NCBI GenBank assembly: GCA_003648575.1
Contig: QMPN01000009.1
Location: 1-26,763, forward strand
Length of the DNA: 26,763 bases
DNA from: Bacteroidota bacterium
GTDB taxonomy: Bacteria > Bacteroidota > Bacteroidia > Bacteroidales > B18-G4
Direction of reading: 5' to 3'
In this document: positions 13,109-21,512 of the stretch, piece by piece
How positions within the stretch are numbered: position 1 is the stretch's first letter
Layout: each line of letters opens with the position of its first letter
The notes under the pieces: model-generated
What the model was told of the DNA's origin: nothing
The model's input: only the letters and a program-made list of their open reading frames with translations
Databases searched by the model: none
Program-made: the position numbers and the translations under genes

Positions 13109-14560
13109 TTATAGTCCAAATTCAAAAGTCACCGACATTCCATCGGGATAAATGCCTGAAATCTTTACGCGATCAGGATTTTTCTGAAAAGCTAATTCTA
13201 ATTCTGTTTTTGATTCTACCGCATAGCCGTTTACAGCTGTCAGGATGAACCCCTTTCTGATCCCACCCTTGCTCAGGAGCCCTTCATCAAGGTTTACGAC
13301 CTTTAATCCTGAACGAAGGCCCTGGGAGTCCTTTTCCTCTTTTGTCAGTGGGCTAAGGCTGGCTCCCATGCGTTCACTATAGAACTCATCAAGTCTGCGA
13401 ACAACAGCAGTACCTCCATCTTGTGCCCGGAGCTCAACAACAAAGAAATCGACAGACCCGTCCCTTAAAACTTTTACATCCAGTTCCTGTCCCGGGCTAT
13501 GCTGTCCAACGATCTCGAGCAACTGTGCCAGGCTGTTTACATCCGTGCCGTCAACCTCAGTAATAACATCCCCGATCTCTATGCCTGCATCCATGGCACC
13601 ACCATCTTCAACCAGGCCATCCACATACACGCCACGGATCTCATCGAGCCCGAGATTATCAGCAAAATCCTGATTGATCTCCCTGATGATCACTCCAATA
13701 TATGCGCGTTGCACCTCTCCATATTCTTTCAGGTCACCCATCACTTTCTTCACTATATTAACAGGTACAGCAAATGAATAGCCCTGAAAGTATCCTGTAT
13801 TGGATGCAATGGCAGCATTAATTCCAATCAATTCTCCATGGATATTGACCAGGGCACCTCCGCTGTTTCCCTTGTTCACAGCGGCATCTGTTTGTATGAA
13901 GGACTCAATAGCCCCCTGGCTACCCAGGATGTTTATGTCACGAGCTTTAGCACTTACAATACCTGCTGTTACCGTCGAGGTCAGGTTAAAGGGGTTCCCA
14001 ACTGCCAGAACCCATTCCCCTACCCTGACCAGGTCGGAGTTTCCATATTTGATATGAGGTAGCCCGTCGATATCAATTTTCAGCAATGCCAGGTCGGTAC
14101 TCGGATCCAGCCCGACCACCTTTCCTTCATAAACCCGCTTATCGTTCAGTATCACTTCAACAAGTTCAGCACCATCCACCACGTGATTGTTGGTTGCTAT
14201 ATAGCCATCAGAAGATAGTATCACCCCTGAGCCCCAGCCGGAAATTGGGTATGACCTTTCAGGCTTACGCTCATAACCGAGATATTCCCTGAGAGCACCA
14301 AAAAAGTCATCATAGCCCTGGCTTTTTGTCCTGAACTGAGACCTGATATGCACGACAGCATCCACAGATTTACTTGCTGCTTCAGTAAAGTCGGGCCCGT
14401 TTACCGGTGCAGGACCGTATAAACCAGCCTGATGAGTGGGAGCCTGATCAGGCTTACCCTGGAATACAAGTGCTTCATTACCCGGAAAATATATGGTGAT
14501 TGCATAAAAAAGCAAGCCACCGAGCAGAAAAACGATCAGAAAGCTTAAAAACTTTTTCAT
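13109..14560 (-). CDS. degQ: Periplasmic serine protease/chaperone DegQ/HtrA
   Basis: A 483-residue HtrA-family protease for envelope protein quality control. An N-terminal hydrophobic segment (about 4-24, after MKK) is a signal peptide or anchor. The trypsin-like domain (about 55-275) has the full triad: His126 in NNHVV, Asp156 in STDLALL, and Ser233 in NKGNSGGAL. Two PDZ domains follow, the first at about 286-385 (AYIGVIIREI onward) and a more divergent second at about 400-483. Length is close to DegP/DegQ (450-480). The names degP, degQ and htrA cannot be separated from sequence alone. It stands alone and diverges from dapF across a 175-base gap, in which I find a -7 box only for dapF. Confidence 0.93.
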   Translation of the reverse strand: MKKFLSFLIVFLLGGLLFYAITIYFPGNEALVFQGKPDQAPTHQAGLYGPAPVNGPDFTEAASKSVDAVVHIRSQFRTKSQGYDDFFGALREYLGYERKPERSYPISGWGSGVILSSDGYIATNNHVVDGAELVEVILNDKRVYEGKVVGLDPSTDLALLKIDIDGLPHIKYGNSDLVRVGEWVLAVGNPFNLTSTVTAGIVSAKARDINILGSQGAIESFIQTDAAVNKGNSGGALVNIHGELIGINAAIASNTGYFQGYSFAVPVNIVKKVMGDLKEYGEVQRAYIGVIIREINQDFADNLGLDEIRGVYVDGLVEDGGAMDAGIEIGDVITEVDGTDVNSLAQLLEIVGQHSPGQELDVKVLRDGSVDFFVVELRAQDGGTAVVRRLDEFYSERMGASLSPLTKEEKDSQGLRSGLKVVNLDEGLLSKGGIRKGFILTAVNGYAVESKTELELAFQKNPDRVKISGIYPDGMSVTFEFGL

Positions 14561-14701
14561 GATAAAATTATATGTGTGATTAATATAAATCTTTAAAAAA
14601 TAAAGCTGTTAAATTTCAACGATTAAATATAGCACTTTCGTCTGCACGATGCTGTTAATTTTTGTTAATGTATTTAGGGGACAAATGCCATGAATTATTC
14701 C

Positions 14702-14709
14702 TATATTTG
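14702..14709 (+). promoter_or_regulatory. Candidate dapF operon promoter -7 box
   Basis: TATATTTG matches TAnnTTTG exactly and lies 26 bases before the dapF ATG, predicting a leader of about 20 bases. No convincing -33 TTG is seen 19-21 bases upstream. The rest of the 14561-14735 gap is A/T-rich, and no hairpin stands out. Confidence 0.45.
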
Positions 14710-14735
14710 TTAGGAAATAAAGTCCTTTTAGCATT

Positions 14736-15521
14736 ATGCGGATTCCCTTCGAGAAATATCATGGTACAGGCAATGATTTTGTATTGCTCGACATCAGACA
14801 TCATGCCATTCCGGAAGATGCTGACACGATAGCACAAATCTGTCATCGAAGGTATGGCATCGGCGCCGATGGTCTGATTTTACTGGGTAATTCGGACGAT
14901 CATGACTTCTCCATGCGCTATTTCAATGCCGACGGCCATGAATCGAGTATGTGCGGAAACGGGGGCAGGTGCATCACCGCCTTTGCCAGGCAACTGGGTA
15001 TCATACAGCAAGAATGCAGCTTTCTGGCAGTGGACGGGACACATCAGGCCAGCATCATTTCAGAAGAAGGCAAGATCAGTATTGTAAGACTGCAAATGAT
15101 GGATGTAGAGATAGGCCAATGGAATGAGGATGATATTTTTCTGGACACCGGCTCACCTCATCTCGTAAAGGAATGCAGCTTGATTCAAAGCCTGGATGTT
15201 ATGACAGAAGGGCGAAGGATCAGGCATGACGAGCGTTTTGCGCCGGGTGGCACCAACGTTAATTTCATAGAAGAAAGCAGCAAGGGTTTGAACATCAGGA
15301 CTTATGAAAGAGGTGTGGAAGCAGAGACCTTATCATGCGGAACAGGAGTTACTGCCGGAGCGCTGGCATGGTCACTCAGGAAGCATATTGAAGGACCCAT
15401 TAAAGTCATGAGTATGGGAGGCCTCCTGAAGGTTCATTTTAACAGGAAAGAAGATCATTTTACAGATATTTATCTCGAAGGGCCTGCAGCGCACGTTTTT
15501 TCGGGTGAATTAGATATATAA
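14736..15521 (+). CDS. dapF: Diaminopimelate epimerase
   Basis: Converts LL- to meso-diaminopimelate for lysine and for the peptidoglycan stem peptide. The 261-residue length is normal. Both catalytic cysteines are present: Cys73 in MCGNGGR and Cys201 in SCGTGVTAG. N-terminal KYHGTGNDFVL (residues 7-17) and FAPGGTNVNF are family signatures. It is the first gene of a tightly spaced + strand run (dapF, GNAT, mltG, DUF2279, HAD, CoA-transferase) with gaps of 3 to 12 bases. The neighbouring mltG is a second peptidoglycan gene. Confidence 0.97.
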   Translation: MRIPFEKYHGTGNDFVLLDIRHHAIPEDADTIAQICHRRYGIGADGLILLGNSDDHDFSMRYFNADGHESSMCGNGGRCITAFARQLGIIQQECSFLAVDGTHQASIISEEGKISIVRLQMMDVEIGQWNEDDIFLDTGSPHLVKECSLIQSLDVMTEGRRIRHDERFAPGGTNVNFIEESSKGLNIRTYERGVEAETLSCGTGVTAGALAWSLRKHIEGPIKVMSMGGLLKVHFNRKEDHFTDIYLEGPAAHVFSGELDI

Positions 15522-15527
15522 TCTGAC

Positions 15528-16052
15528 ATGAGATCGGAACATTTACAACTCAGGGCATTAGAGCCCAACGACATCGACATACTGTATCAATGGGAGAACG
15601 ATACAAATATCTGGCATCTCAGTGATACAATAACGCCATTTTCCCGCTTTGCACTTGAACAATATATTCTGAATGCCGGGGATGACATTTTCACCGCCAG
15701 GCAGCTCAGAATGATGATCGATCTGCACAAAGAAGAGCCTGTGAAAACCATAGGCTGTGTGGATATTTTCGACTTCGACCCTGTTAACCTGCGTGCCGGC
15801 ATCGGGATCATGATCATTGAGCCGGAAAGGGGAAAGGGATATGCTGCTGAATCACTGGATCTCATCCTGGACTATGCATTTAATCTGCTTCGCTTACACC
15901 AGTTGTATTCTAACGTGATAGCAAGTAATAAAGCAAGCCTGGAATTGTTCAAAAAGAAACAATTTTCTGTAATTGGAGTAAAAAAGGAATGGCTTCGGTC
16001 TGGAAATTCCTGGTCGGACGAATACATCTTGCAACTGATCAACACAAACTAA
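15528..16052 (+). CDS. GNAT family N-acetyltransferase (RimJ/SpeG-like)
   Basis: A 174-residue cytoplasmic acetyltransferase. The acetyl-CoA loop is ERGKGYAAESL (R/QxxGxG/A, residues 100-110), preceded by the beta-4 strand RAGIGIMI and followed by NVIASNKASLELFKK, the usual beta-5/alpha-4 region. The opening LRALEPNDIDILYQWEND is typical of RimJ/RimL and spermidine acetyltransferase relatives. The acceptor, whether a protein N-terminus, polyamine or small molecule, cannot be inferred. It begins 6 bases after dapF and ends 9 bases before mltG, so it is probably translated from the same message. Confidence 0.85.
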   Translation: MRSEHLQLRALEPNDIDILYQWENDTNIWHLSDTITPFSRFALEQYILNAGDDIFTARQLRMMIDLHKEEPVKTIGCVDIFDFDPVNLRAGIGIMIIEPERGKGYAAESLDLILDYAFNLLRLHQLYSNVIASNKASLELFKKKQFSVIGVKKEWLRSGNSWSDEYILQLINTN

Positions 16053-16061
16053 TAACACTCA

Positions 16062-17135
16062 ATGACTTACTATCATTCTAAATATGGTACTGTAAGGAAA
16101 AAGAAGCGTCCGAGATGGGTTAAATTTGTACTTTGGTTTCTCTTCCTGATGATTATAGCTTCCATAGTTTCGGGTTATTACTTGTACCAATTTGTTTTTT
16201 CAAACAATGTCTGGACTCCGGAAGGAGAAGCAGTTTCTGTATACATTCCCAGTGATGCTGATTACGAGGATGTGAAACAGATACTGTACAGCAATGGTGT
16301 GATCCTGAACCGCACATCTTTCGAGTGGCTTGCAGAAAGAAAGAAGTATCCTGAGCTTGTCAAGCCAGGCCGCTTCATGATAATGGAGGGCATGAGCAAT
16401 GATAAGCTGATCAATATGCTACGCCTGGGAGAACAAAGCCCGCTCATGGTCATCTTCAACAATATCAGGACCAAAGAACAGCTGGCAAAAAAAGTAAGTG
16501 AGCAGATAGAAGCCGATTCAGTATCAATTATGGCTTTACTGAACGATTCTGCATACCAGGCCTCTATGGGGCTGAATACCGAAACGGCTCTCAGCCTGTT
16601 CGTCCCTAACACGTATGAGTTCTACTGGAATACTGATGCCAGGCAATTCATGGACCGTATGCACAGGGAATACCTCTCTTTCTGGGAAGGGAGCAGGAAC
16701 GAAAAAGCCGCATCACTTGACATGAGCTGGCCCGAAGTAGTTACCCTGGCCTCCATCGTTGACAAAGAAACCAATAAGAATGATGAAAAGGCTACTATCG
16801 CAGGTGTATACATGAACAGGCTGGACAGGAACTGGCTGCTGCAAGCTGACCCAACGCTTGTATATGCATCAGGTGATTTCGGTCTTACCCGCGTGCTGAA
16901 TATCCATAAAGAAATTGATTCACCATATAATACATACAAATATTCCGGTCTTCCCCCTGGTCCGATCTGTATCCCTTCCATTTCTTCTATCGATGCAGTG
17001 CTGAACAAAGAAGATCATGATTATCTTTTCTTTTGCGCCAAAGACGACCTGTCGGGATACCATGCGTTTGCCAGGTCCATCACACAGCATAACCGCAATG
17101 CCCGCAAATACCGCAAGGCTATTGAAAACCGATAA
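16062..17135 (+). CDS. mltG: Endolytic murein transglycosylase MltG
   Basis: An inner-membrane lytic transglycosylase that cuts nascent glycan strands and sets their length. The 357-residue protein starts with a basic segment (RKKKRPRW) and one transmembrane helix at about 20-42, then a LysM-like subdomain (about 58-115) and the YceG domain. The catalytic Glu236 is in ASIVDKETN, the family's conserved ASIVxKET. Other signatures are NTYEFYWNT, LQADPTLVYA and YNTYKYSGLPPGPI. It lies in the dapF operon, consistent with a cell-wall role. Confidence 0.95.
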   Translation: MTYYHSKYGTVRKKKRPRWVKFVLWFLFLMIIASIVSGYYLYQFVFSNNVWTPEGEAVSVYIPSDADYEDVKQILYSNGVILNRTSFEWLAERKKYPELVKPGRFMIMEGMSNDKLINMLRLGEQSPLMVIFNNIRTKEQLAKKVSEQIEADSVSIMALLNDSAYQASMGLNTETALSLFVPNTYEFYWNTDARQFMDRMHREYLSFWEGSRNEKAASLDMSWPEVVTLASIVDKETNKNDEKATIAGVYMNRLDRNWLLQADPTLVYASGDFGLTRVLNIHKEIDSPYNTYKYSGLPPGPICIPSISSIDAVLNKEDHDYLFFCAKDDLSGYHAFARSITQHNRNARKYRKAIENR

Positions 17136-17147
17136 CAGAAAACACTG

Positions 17148-18047
17148 ATGCAGAGATTCGTCCTCATCATACTGCTGACACTGTTTAGCTTGCACATCAT
17201 TGGTCAGGACGACAGCACTACTGTAAACCGCAAGAGGCTTAATTTCCTGATCATCGGAGGTGCGGCTGTTTATACAGGAACTATGATTGGCCTGTACCAG
17301 GCCTGGTATAAGGATTATCCGCAATCTTCCTTTCACTTTACCAACGATGGCAATGAATGGATGGGAGTTGACAAGATTGGCCATGCAACAACTTCATACT
17401 GGATAGGCAGGATAAGCTATGAAGCTTTTCGCTGGTCCGGTGTAAAAGAGCGACATGCCGTATGGATTGGAGGTTCTATGGGCCTATTCTTCCTGACTAC
17501 AATAGAGATCTTCGACGGCTTTTCCGCTGAATGGGGAGCCTCTGTAAGCGACATGGTGGCCAATGTTGCCGGCGCAGGCCTCTTTATTGGCCAGCAGCTG
17601 GGCTGGAAAGAACAACGCTTCCTGCTAAAGTTTTCCTACCATCCGACAGATTATGCACATTACCGCCCTGATGTACTTGGAGAAACATGTATTGAAAGGG
17701 TGCTCAAAGACTATAACGGACAAACCTATTGGCTGTCAGGCAACATTCATGCATTCCTGCACAAAGAATCGAAATTCCCCAGGTGGCTGAACGTTGCTGT
17801 AGGCTATGGCGCAAAAGGTATGACAGGGGGCAGTGAAAACGTAACAGAATACGAGGGTGAGCCTATACCCGAGTTTCAACGCACCAGCCAGTATTTCCTC
17901 ACCCTTGACGTAGACCTGACACGAATCCGTACCCGCTCGAAATTTCTGAAAGGGGTCTTTACCTTACTGGGATTTATAAAAATACCCTTGCCAACATTGG
18001 AATATAATGCAGAAAACAATTTTGTATTCCATTATCTGTATTTTTGA
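17148..18047 (+). CDS. Exported DUF2279 (YfiM-like) protein
   Basis: A 299-residue protein with a signal peptide (hydrophobic residues 4-16, likely cleavage near HIIG|QDD; no lipobox Cys). The core GVDKIGHATTSYWIGRISYE (about residues 75-95) and a following hydrophobic segment with EIFDGFSAEWGASVSDMVAN are characteristic of DUF2279/YfiM. Two or three hydrophobic stretches (about 33-50, 103-118, 135-148) suggest membrane association. The C-terminal 120 residues are more variable, rich in aromatic residues and alternating patterns, possibly beta-structured. Function is not known. It is in the mltG-containing operon, 12 bases behind mltG, which suggests an envelope role. Confidence 0.7.
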   Translation: MQRFVLIILLTLFSLHIIGQDDSTTVNRKRLNFLIIGGAAVYTGTMIGLYQAWYKDYPQSSFHFTNDGNEWMGVDKIGHATTSYWIGRISYEAFRWSGVKERHAVWIGGSMGLFFLTTIEIFDGFSAEWGASVSDMVANVAGAGLFIGQQLGWKEQRFLLKFSYHPTDYAHYRPDVLGETCIERVLKDYNGQTYWLSGNIHAFLHKESKFPRWLNVAVGYGAKGMTGGSENVTEYEGEPIPEFQRTSQYFLTLDVDLTRIRTRSKFLKGVFTLLGFIKIPLPTLEYNAENNFVFHYLYF

Positions 18048-18050
18048 CCC

Positions 18051-18695
18051 ATGCAAGAACACAAAACCATTTTCTGGGATTGGAACGGAACACTTCTGGA
18101 TGACACATATGTATGCATCGACGCCATGAATGTCCTGCTCAGAGACCGTAAGTTGAATGAGCTGAATGAAGTCACATACAGGGATATATTCACCTTCCCT
18201 GTCAGGGATTATTATGCGAAAGCAGGCTTTGATTTCTCAAAGGAAGCATTTGAAATACCGGCCATTGAATTCATCGAAAATTACGACGGGATGGTGAAGA
18301 CTGCGGGTATTTTTGAGGATGCAATAGAAACACTTGAGGCCTTTAAGAGAGAAGGATATACCCAGATGATCCTGTCCGCTATGCAAAACGAATTCCTTAA
18401 TGACCTGGTCAGGTCACATAAGATCGATCATTACTTCAGCAAAATATCCGGCATCGAAGATCATTATGCAGCAGGCAAGGTAGACAATGCACGAAAGCTC
18501 ATCGCCGAACTGGAAGGCCGGGGAGGAGAAATGATCATGATAGGCGACACCATTCACGACCATGAGGTGGGCCATGCCCTGGGCCTACGGGTGATCCTGG
18601 TATGTCGTGGACATCAGTCGGAAGCACGACTACGCGAAACAGGGCGCGAACTTGCACACAATTTTAAAGAGGTTATTCATCTTGTCAAAGCATAA
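18051..18695 (+). CDS. HAD-superfamily hydrolase, phosphoglycolate phosphatase-like
   Basis: A 214-residue cytoplasmic HAD protein with a helical cap. Motif I is DWNGTLLDD with nucleophile Asp10; the usual second Asp, the acid/base at +2, is Asn12. Motif II is Ser109 in MILSAM, motif III Lys143, and motif IV GDTIHDHE with Asp166 and Asp170. Overall layout matches phosphoglycolate phosphatase-type (Gph) enzymes. Loss of the second Asp would slow classical phosphatase chemistry, although subgroups with DWNGT exist, so the substrate and rate are open. It starts 3 bases after the DUF2279 stop. Confidence 0.8.
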   Translation: MQEHKTIFWDWNGTLLDDTYVCIDAMNVLLRDRKLNELNEVTYRDIFTFPVRDYYAKAGFDFSKEAFEIPAIEFIENYDGMVKTAGIFEDAIETLEAFKREGYTQMILSAMQNEFLNDLVRSHKIDHYFSKISGIEDHYAAGKVDNARKLIAELEGRGGEMIMIGDTIHDHEVGHALGLRVILVCRGHQSEARLRETGRELAHNFKEVIHLVKA

Positions 18696-18703
18696 AACCC
18701 AAT

Positions 18704-20065
18704 ATGAAGCGCGTTAAAAAAGTCGAAGAAGTCATTAACAGCCAGGTCATCAAAGCGGGGAGTGTGATCTACACAGCAGGAAATGCTGCCACACCTCAGA
18801 TATTGCTGAACCATATCGCCCGTGATACATCCATTACCGGTGTAGACATGTTGAGTATTCTATTACTTGGCGACATTGCAGCTCTGTTTTCCAAAGAAGC
18901 TTGCAAAAGGATTACACACAGGATCATCTTCAGTGGTGAACACTCACGCGAGGCGATGAACAATGGACGTGCCACCTACCAGCTGATGCACCTGTCGGAT
19001 ATACCGAGGCAATTGAGCCAGAATATCAAGCCAAACATTGTATTTCTTCAGGTAAGTGGACCGGACAATGGAGGAAACTACAGCTTCGGCACCACTGTTG
19101 AAGGTGTGAAGGCGGCTGTTGATTCTGCCAGGGCCAACAATGGGGTCGTGATAGCAGAATGCAACAAGAGGATGCCATTTGTGCTGGGAACTACCCTGCA
19201 CGGCTCCGAGATAGACTATCTTCTGGAGGTTGACTATGCCCTCCCGGTGAGCCCGGTGCATGAGCCCGATGAGCGTGCCAACAGGATAGGGAAGCTGATC
19301 TCTGAGTTATTTATTAAAGACGGGAGTACGCTGCAATACGGAATTGGTGAAGTTCCTGAGGCCGTAACAACGGCTATTATTGAAAAAGGAGTAACGGACC
19401 TGGGCATCTATACCGAGCTCTTCTCTGATGCCATGAGAACCCTGGTTGATAAGGGCATTGTAAATAATCGTTTTCTGCGGAATAACTTTGCCGTTTCAAG
19501 TATTTTTCTTTCCGGAGATGCTGAAGGCTATGAATGGTTACATTTCAACAGTTCTGTGCAAAGCAGGCCCTGTAACCAGACTAACAACGTGAAGTACATC
19601 TCAGCGCAGCCGAAAATGACTGCCATCAACTCAGCCATGGGAGTCGACCTGCATGGGAATATCTGGGCCGATTCTCTGGATGCACGCAAGATCTACAGTG
19701 GCATCGGGGGACAGGCCGACTTTCTGAGGGGCTCATATCTTTCCGAAGGAGGAACTCCCATCATTGCGATGAAGTCAACTACGGATAAAGGACACCATAA
19801 GATCATGGACAAATGCCCGGAGGGGATTACAACGACAGCCATCCCAGCTGACCCGGTTGTGATCGTAACTGAATATGGGGTCTTCAATCCCAGGGGGCTG
19901 AATATTACCGAACATGCCATTGGTATCGCTCACCTGGCTGCACCGGAACAACGTGACCGCTTACTAAAAACTATTTTCGAAAGCACTGCCTTTCATAAGC
20001 CCAGTCAGGCACTAAAAGAGTCAAGTCCAAAGGGATTTGTAGCTTACGACAGGGTGTTCAATTAA
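18704..20065 (+). CDS. Acetyl-CoA hydrolase/transferase family (class-I CoA-transferase)
   Basis: A 453-residue enzyme of the acetate/4-hydroxybutyrate CoA-transferase family, which moves CoA between acyl groups through a glutamyl-CoA thioester. The catalytic Glu238 lies in GIYTELFSD, the oxyanion glycine loop in QYGIGEVPEAV (about 211-221), and SGIGGQADFLRGS in the C-terminal half is another family signature. N-terminal AGNAATPQILL (25-35) is the usual opening. Likely activity is acetate (or another short acid):CoA transfer in fermentation; hydrolase is the older name. It is the last gene of the dapF run, 8 bases after the HAD gene, and ends 15 bases from the converging MORN-repeat gene with no terminator visible. 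Confidence 0.87.
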   Translation: MKRVKKVEEVINSQVIKAGSVIYTAGNAATPQILLNHIARDTSITGVDMLSILLLGDIAALFSKEACKRITHRIIFSGEHSREAMNNGRATYQLMHLSDIPRQLSQNIKPNIVFLQVSGPDNGGNYSFGTTVEGVKAAVDSARANNGVVIAECNKRMPFVLGTTLHGSEIDYLLEVDYALPVSPVHEPDERANRIGKLISELFIKDGSTLQYGIGEVPEAVTTAIIEKGVTDLGIYTELFSDAMRTLVDKGIVNNRFLRNNFAVSSIFLSGDAEGYEWLHFNSSVQSRPCNQTNNVKYISAQPKMTAINSAMGVDLHGNIWADSLDARKIYSGIGGQADFLRGSYLSEGGTPIIAMKSTTDKGHHKIMDKCPEGITTTAIPADPVVIVTEYGVFNPRGLNITEHAIGIAHLAAPEQRDRLLKTIFESTAFHKPSQALKESSPKGFVAYDRVFN

Positions 20066-20080
20066 ATTTGGGGAATTGTA

Positions 20081-20797
20081 TTATTGTTCTTCCGGTAAGA
20101 TGGTCTCCTTCAGGTTACCTCTGATATATCTTTCTTTTTTCGTCAATATGCCACCTTCATCGTAATACATCCACATGCCATTCTTTAAACCATGCTCGTA
20201 CATACCGGAAACTTCAACGAAGCCTTTCTGATAATAGATCATCATCAGGCCCTCCAGCTGATCATCGACGTATGAGGCCTTAAGTTTTAGCTTTTCATCG
20301 GTGAAATAGCGTTTCCATTCACCATGCTTCAGGCCAGCCTTATAGGGTATCTCCTCAGCAATGGCGCCCGTAGGGAAATAATTGATAACTGTACCTTCCA
20401 GCAATCCGTTTTCGTAATACTCCGTCGACAAAAGAACGCCGTCATAATCACTATAATATACCCAGGTGCTGTCCTTTTTCTTGTTCAGGTAATTACCTTC
20501 AGCCATGATGCGCCCATTGTTGTGAAAAACCTTGGTTCGCGATCTCCTGCTCTGGTCGTCTATCTCTGAAACAGCCTTGATCTTACCATCTTCATAATAG
20601 TACTTAAAAGTACCAACAGGCTTATTATCAAGGAATTCCCCTTCGAATTTTATCAGACCATTTACATCGTAAGCTTTCCAATAGCCCTGCCTATGTCCAT
20701 GCTTATCAACCTTATTGATGTCTTTATTCACCAGCTCCTGACCGGAAACCAGAAAGGCCAGAATGGTAAGAAATGAAAAGAGAAAGACTTTTTTCAT
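20081..20797 (-). CDS. Exported MORN-repeat protein (YwqK-like)
   Basis: A 238-residue protein with a signal peptide (MKKVFLFSFLTILAFLVSG, cleavage probably before QEL). The mature part is a series of about seven MORN_2/YwqK-type units of about 23 residues with the pattern G-x-x-x-G-x-W/F-x-x-Y/F-x-x-x-G, for example GYWKAYDVNG, GEWKRYFTDE and GMWMYYDEGG. Databases call this family toxin-antitoxin system YwqK antitoxin, but no toxin gene is next to it, and in Bacteroidota such proteins are usually exported and of unknown function. It diverges from recR and converges on the CoA-transferase. Confidence 0.78.
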   Translation of the reverse strand: MKKVFLFSFLTILAFLVSGQELVNKDINKVDKHGHRQGYWKAYDVNGLIKFEGEFLDNKPVGTFKYYYEDGKIKAVSEIDDQSRRSRTKVFHNNGRIMAEGNYLNKKKDSTWVYYSDYDGVLLSTEYYENGLLEGTVINYFPTGAIAEEIPYKAGLKHGEWKRYFTDEKLKLKASYVDDQLEGLMMIYYQKGFVEVSGMYEHGLKNGMWMYYDEGGILTKKERYIRGNLKETILPEEQ

Positions 20798-20838
20798 ACT
20801 GTAATTTATAAGGTTAACGCTGTATGGTCCGTTTTATT

Positions 20839-20877
20839 TAAGCAAGGTTAAAATTGCTTATTTTTGTGTCAAAATTA
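20839..20877. promoter_or_regulatory. Divergent promoter region for recR and the MORN gene
   Basis: TATTTTTG (20859-20866, + strand) is an exact TAnnTTTG -7 box 29 bases before the recR GTG. TAATTTTG read on the - strand (20877-20870) is an equivalent box for the MORN gene, about 73 bases before its ATG. The two boxes face each other across three bases. A perfect inverted repeat TAAGCAA-N8-TTGCTTA (20839-20860) abuts the recR box. No good -33 TTG is seen for either. Confidence 0.45.
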
Positions 20878-20894
20878 CTAATTCTGACATATCT

Positions 20895-21512
20895 GTGAAC
20901 ACTTACTCCTCCCGCTTGCTCGAACAATGTGTAAATGAGCTGTCGCGACTGCCCGGAATCGGCAGAAAAACTGCTTTACGGCTGGCCCTGCACCTGCTTA
21001 AGCAAGAAGATGTTACCGTAGAAAGGCTAACGGAAGCCATCACAGATATGAAAGACAATATCAACTATTGCAAAGTATGCAATAATCTCTCCGACGGTGA
21101 GGTGTGCCAGATCTGTGAGAACCCCAAAAGGGATCATGGAATGGTTTGTGTAGTTTCTGACATACGGGACATCCTGGCAATAGAGAAAACGGCACAGTTT
21201 GGCGGGGTTTACCATGTTTTAAACGGGATCATCTCCCCTATCGATGGCATCGGACCCAATGACCTCAACATCGATCCCTTAATACAACGTGTTAGAGAGA
21301 GTGAAGTTCGTGAGATTATCTTCGCACTTTCCAGCACCATCGAAGGGGATACCACCAGCTATTATATCTTTAAAAAAATCAGCGAGCACAACATTTCAGT
21401 GAGCACGATTGCAAGAGGGATTTCCGTTGGCGACGAACTTGAATACGCTGATGAAGTTACTCTTGGAAGGTCGATCATGAACCGTATGCCCTATGAAAGC
21501 GGATTAAAATAA
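20895..21512 (+). CDS. recR: Recombination mediator protein RecR
   Basis: RecR works with RecO/RecF to load RecA on gapped DNA. The 205-residue protein starts at a GTG; the following [20 protein letters not shown] matches the usual N-terminus, so no upstream start is needed. The helix-hairpin-helix motif is [12 protein letters not shown] (19-30). The zinc finger is Cys59, Cys62, Cys71 and Cys74. The Toprim domain (about 82-175) begins [14 protein letters not shown]; the Glu normally following VV is Ser88 here. The C-terminus has [21 protein letters not shown]. The stop overlaps the end of the converging gene by 9 bases (21504-21512). Confidence 0.96.
   Translation: MNTYSSRLLEQCVNELSRLPGIGRKTALRLALHLLKQEDVTVERLTEAITDMKDNINYCKVCNNLSDGEVCQICENPKRDHGMVCVVSDIRDILAIEKTAQFGGVYHVLNGIISPIDGIGPNDLNIDPLIQRVRESEVREIIFALSSTIEGDTTSYYIFKKISEHNISVSTIARGISVGDELEYADEVTLGRSIMNRMPYESGLK

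Noticed and set aside
20066..20080. Shared terminator between the CoA-transferase and the MORN gene
   Set aside because: The 15-base gap and its flanks show no convincing stem followed by a T-run.
20081..20797. Toxin-antitoxin module based on the YwqK family name
   Set aside because: There is no partner toxin gene on either side and the protein has a signal peptide, so the name is only a family label.
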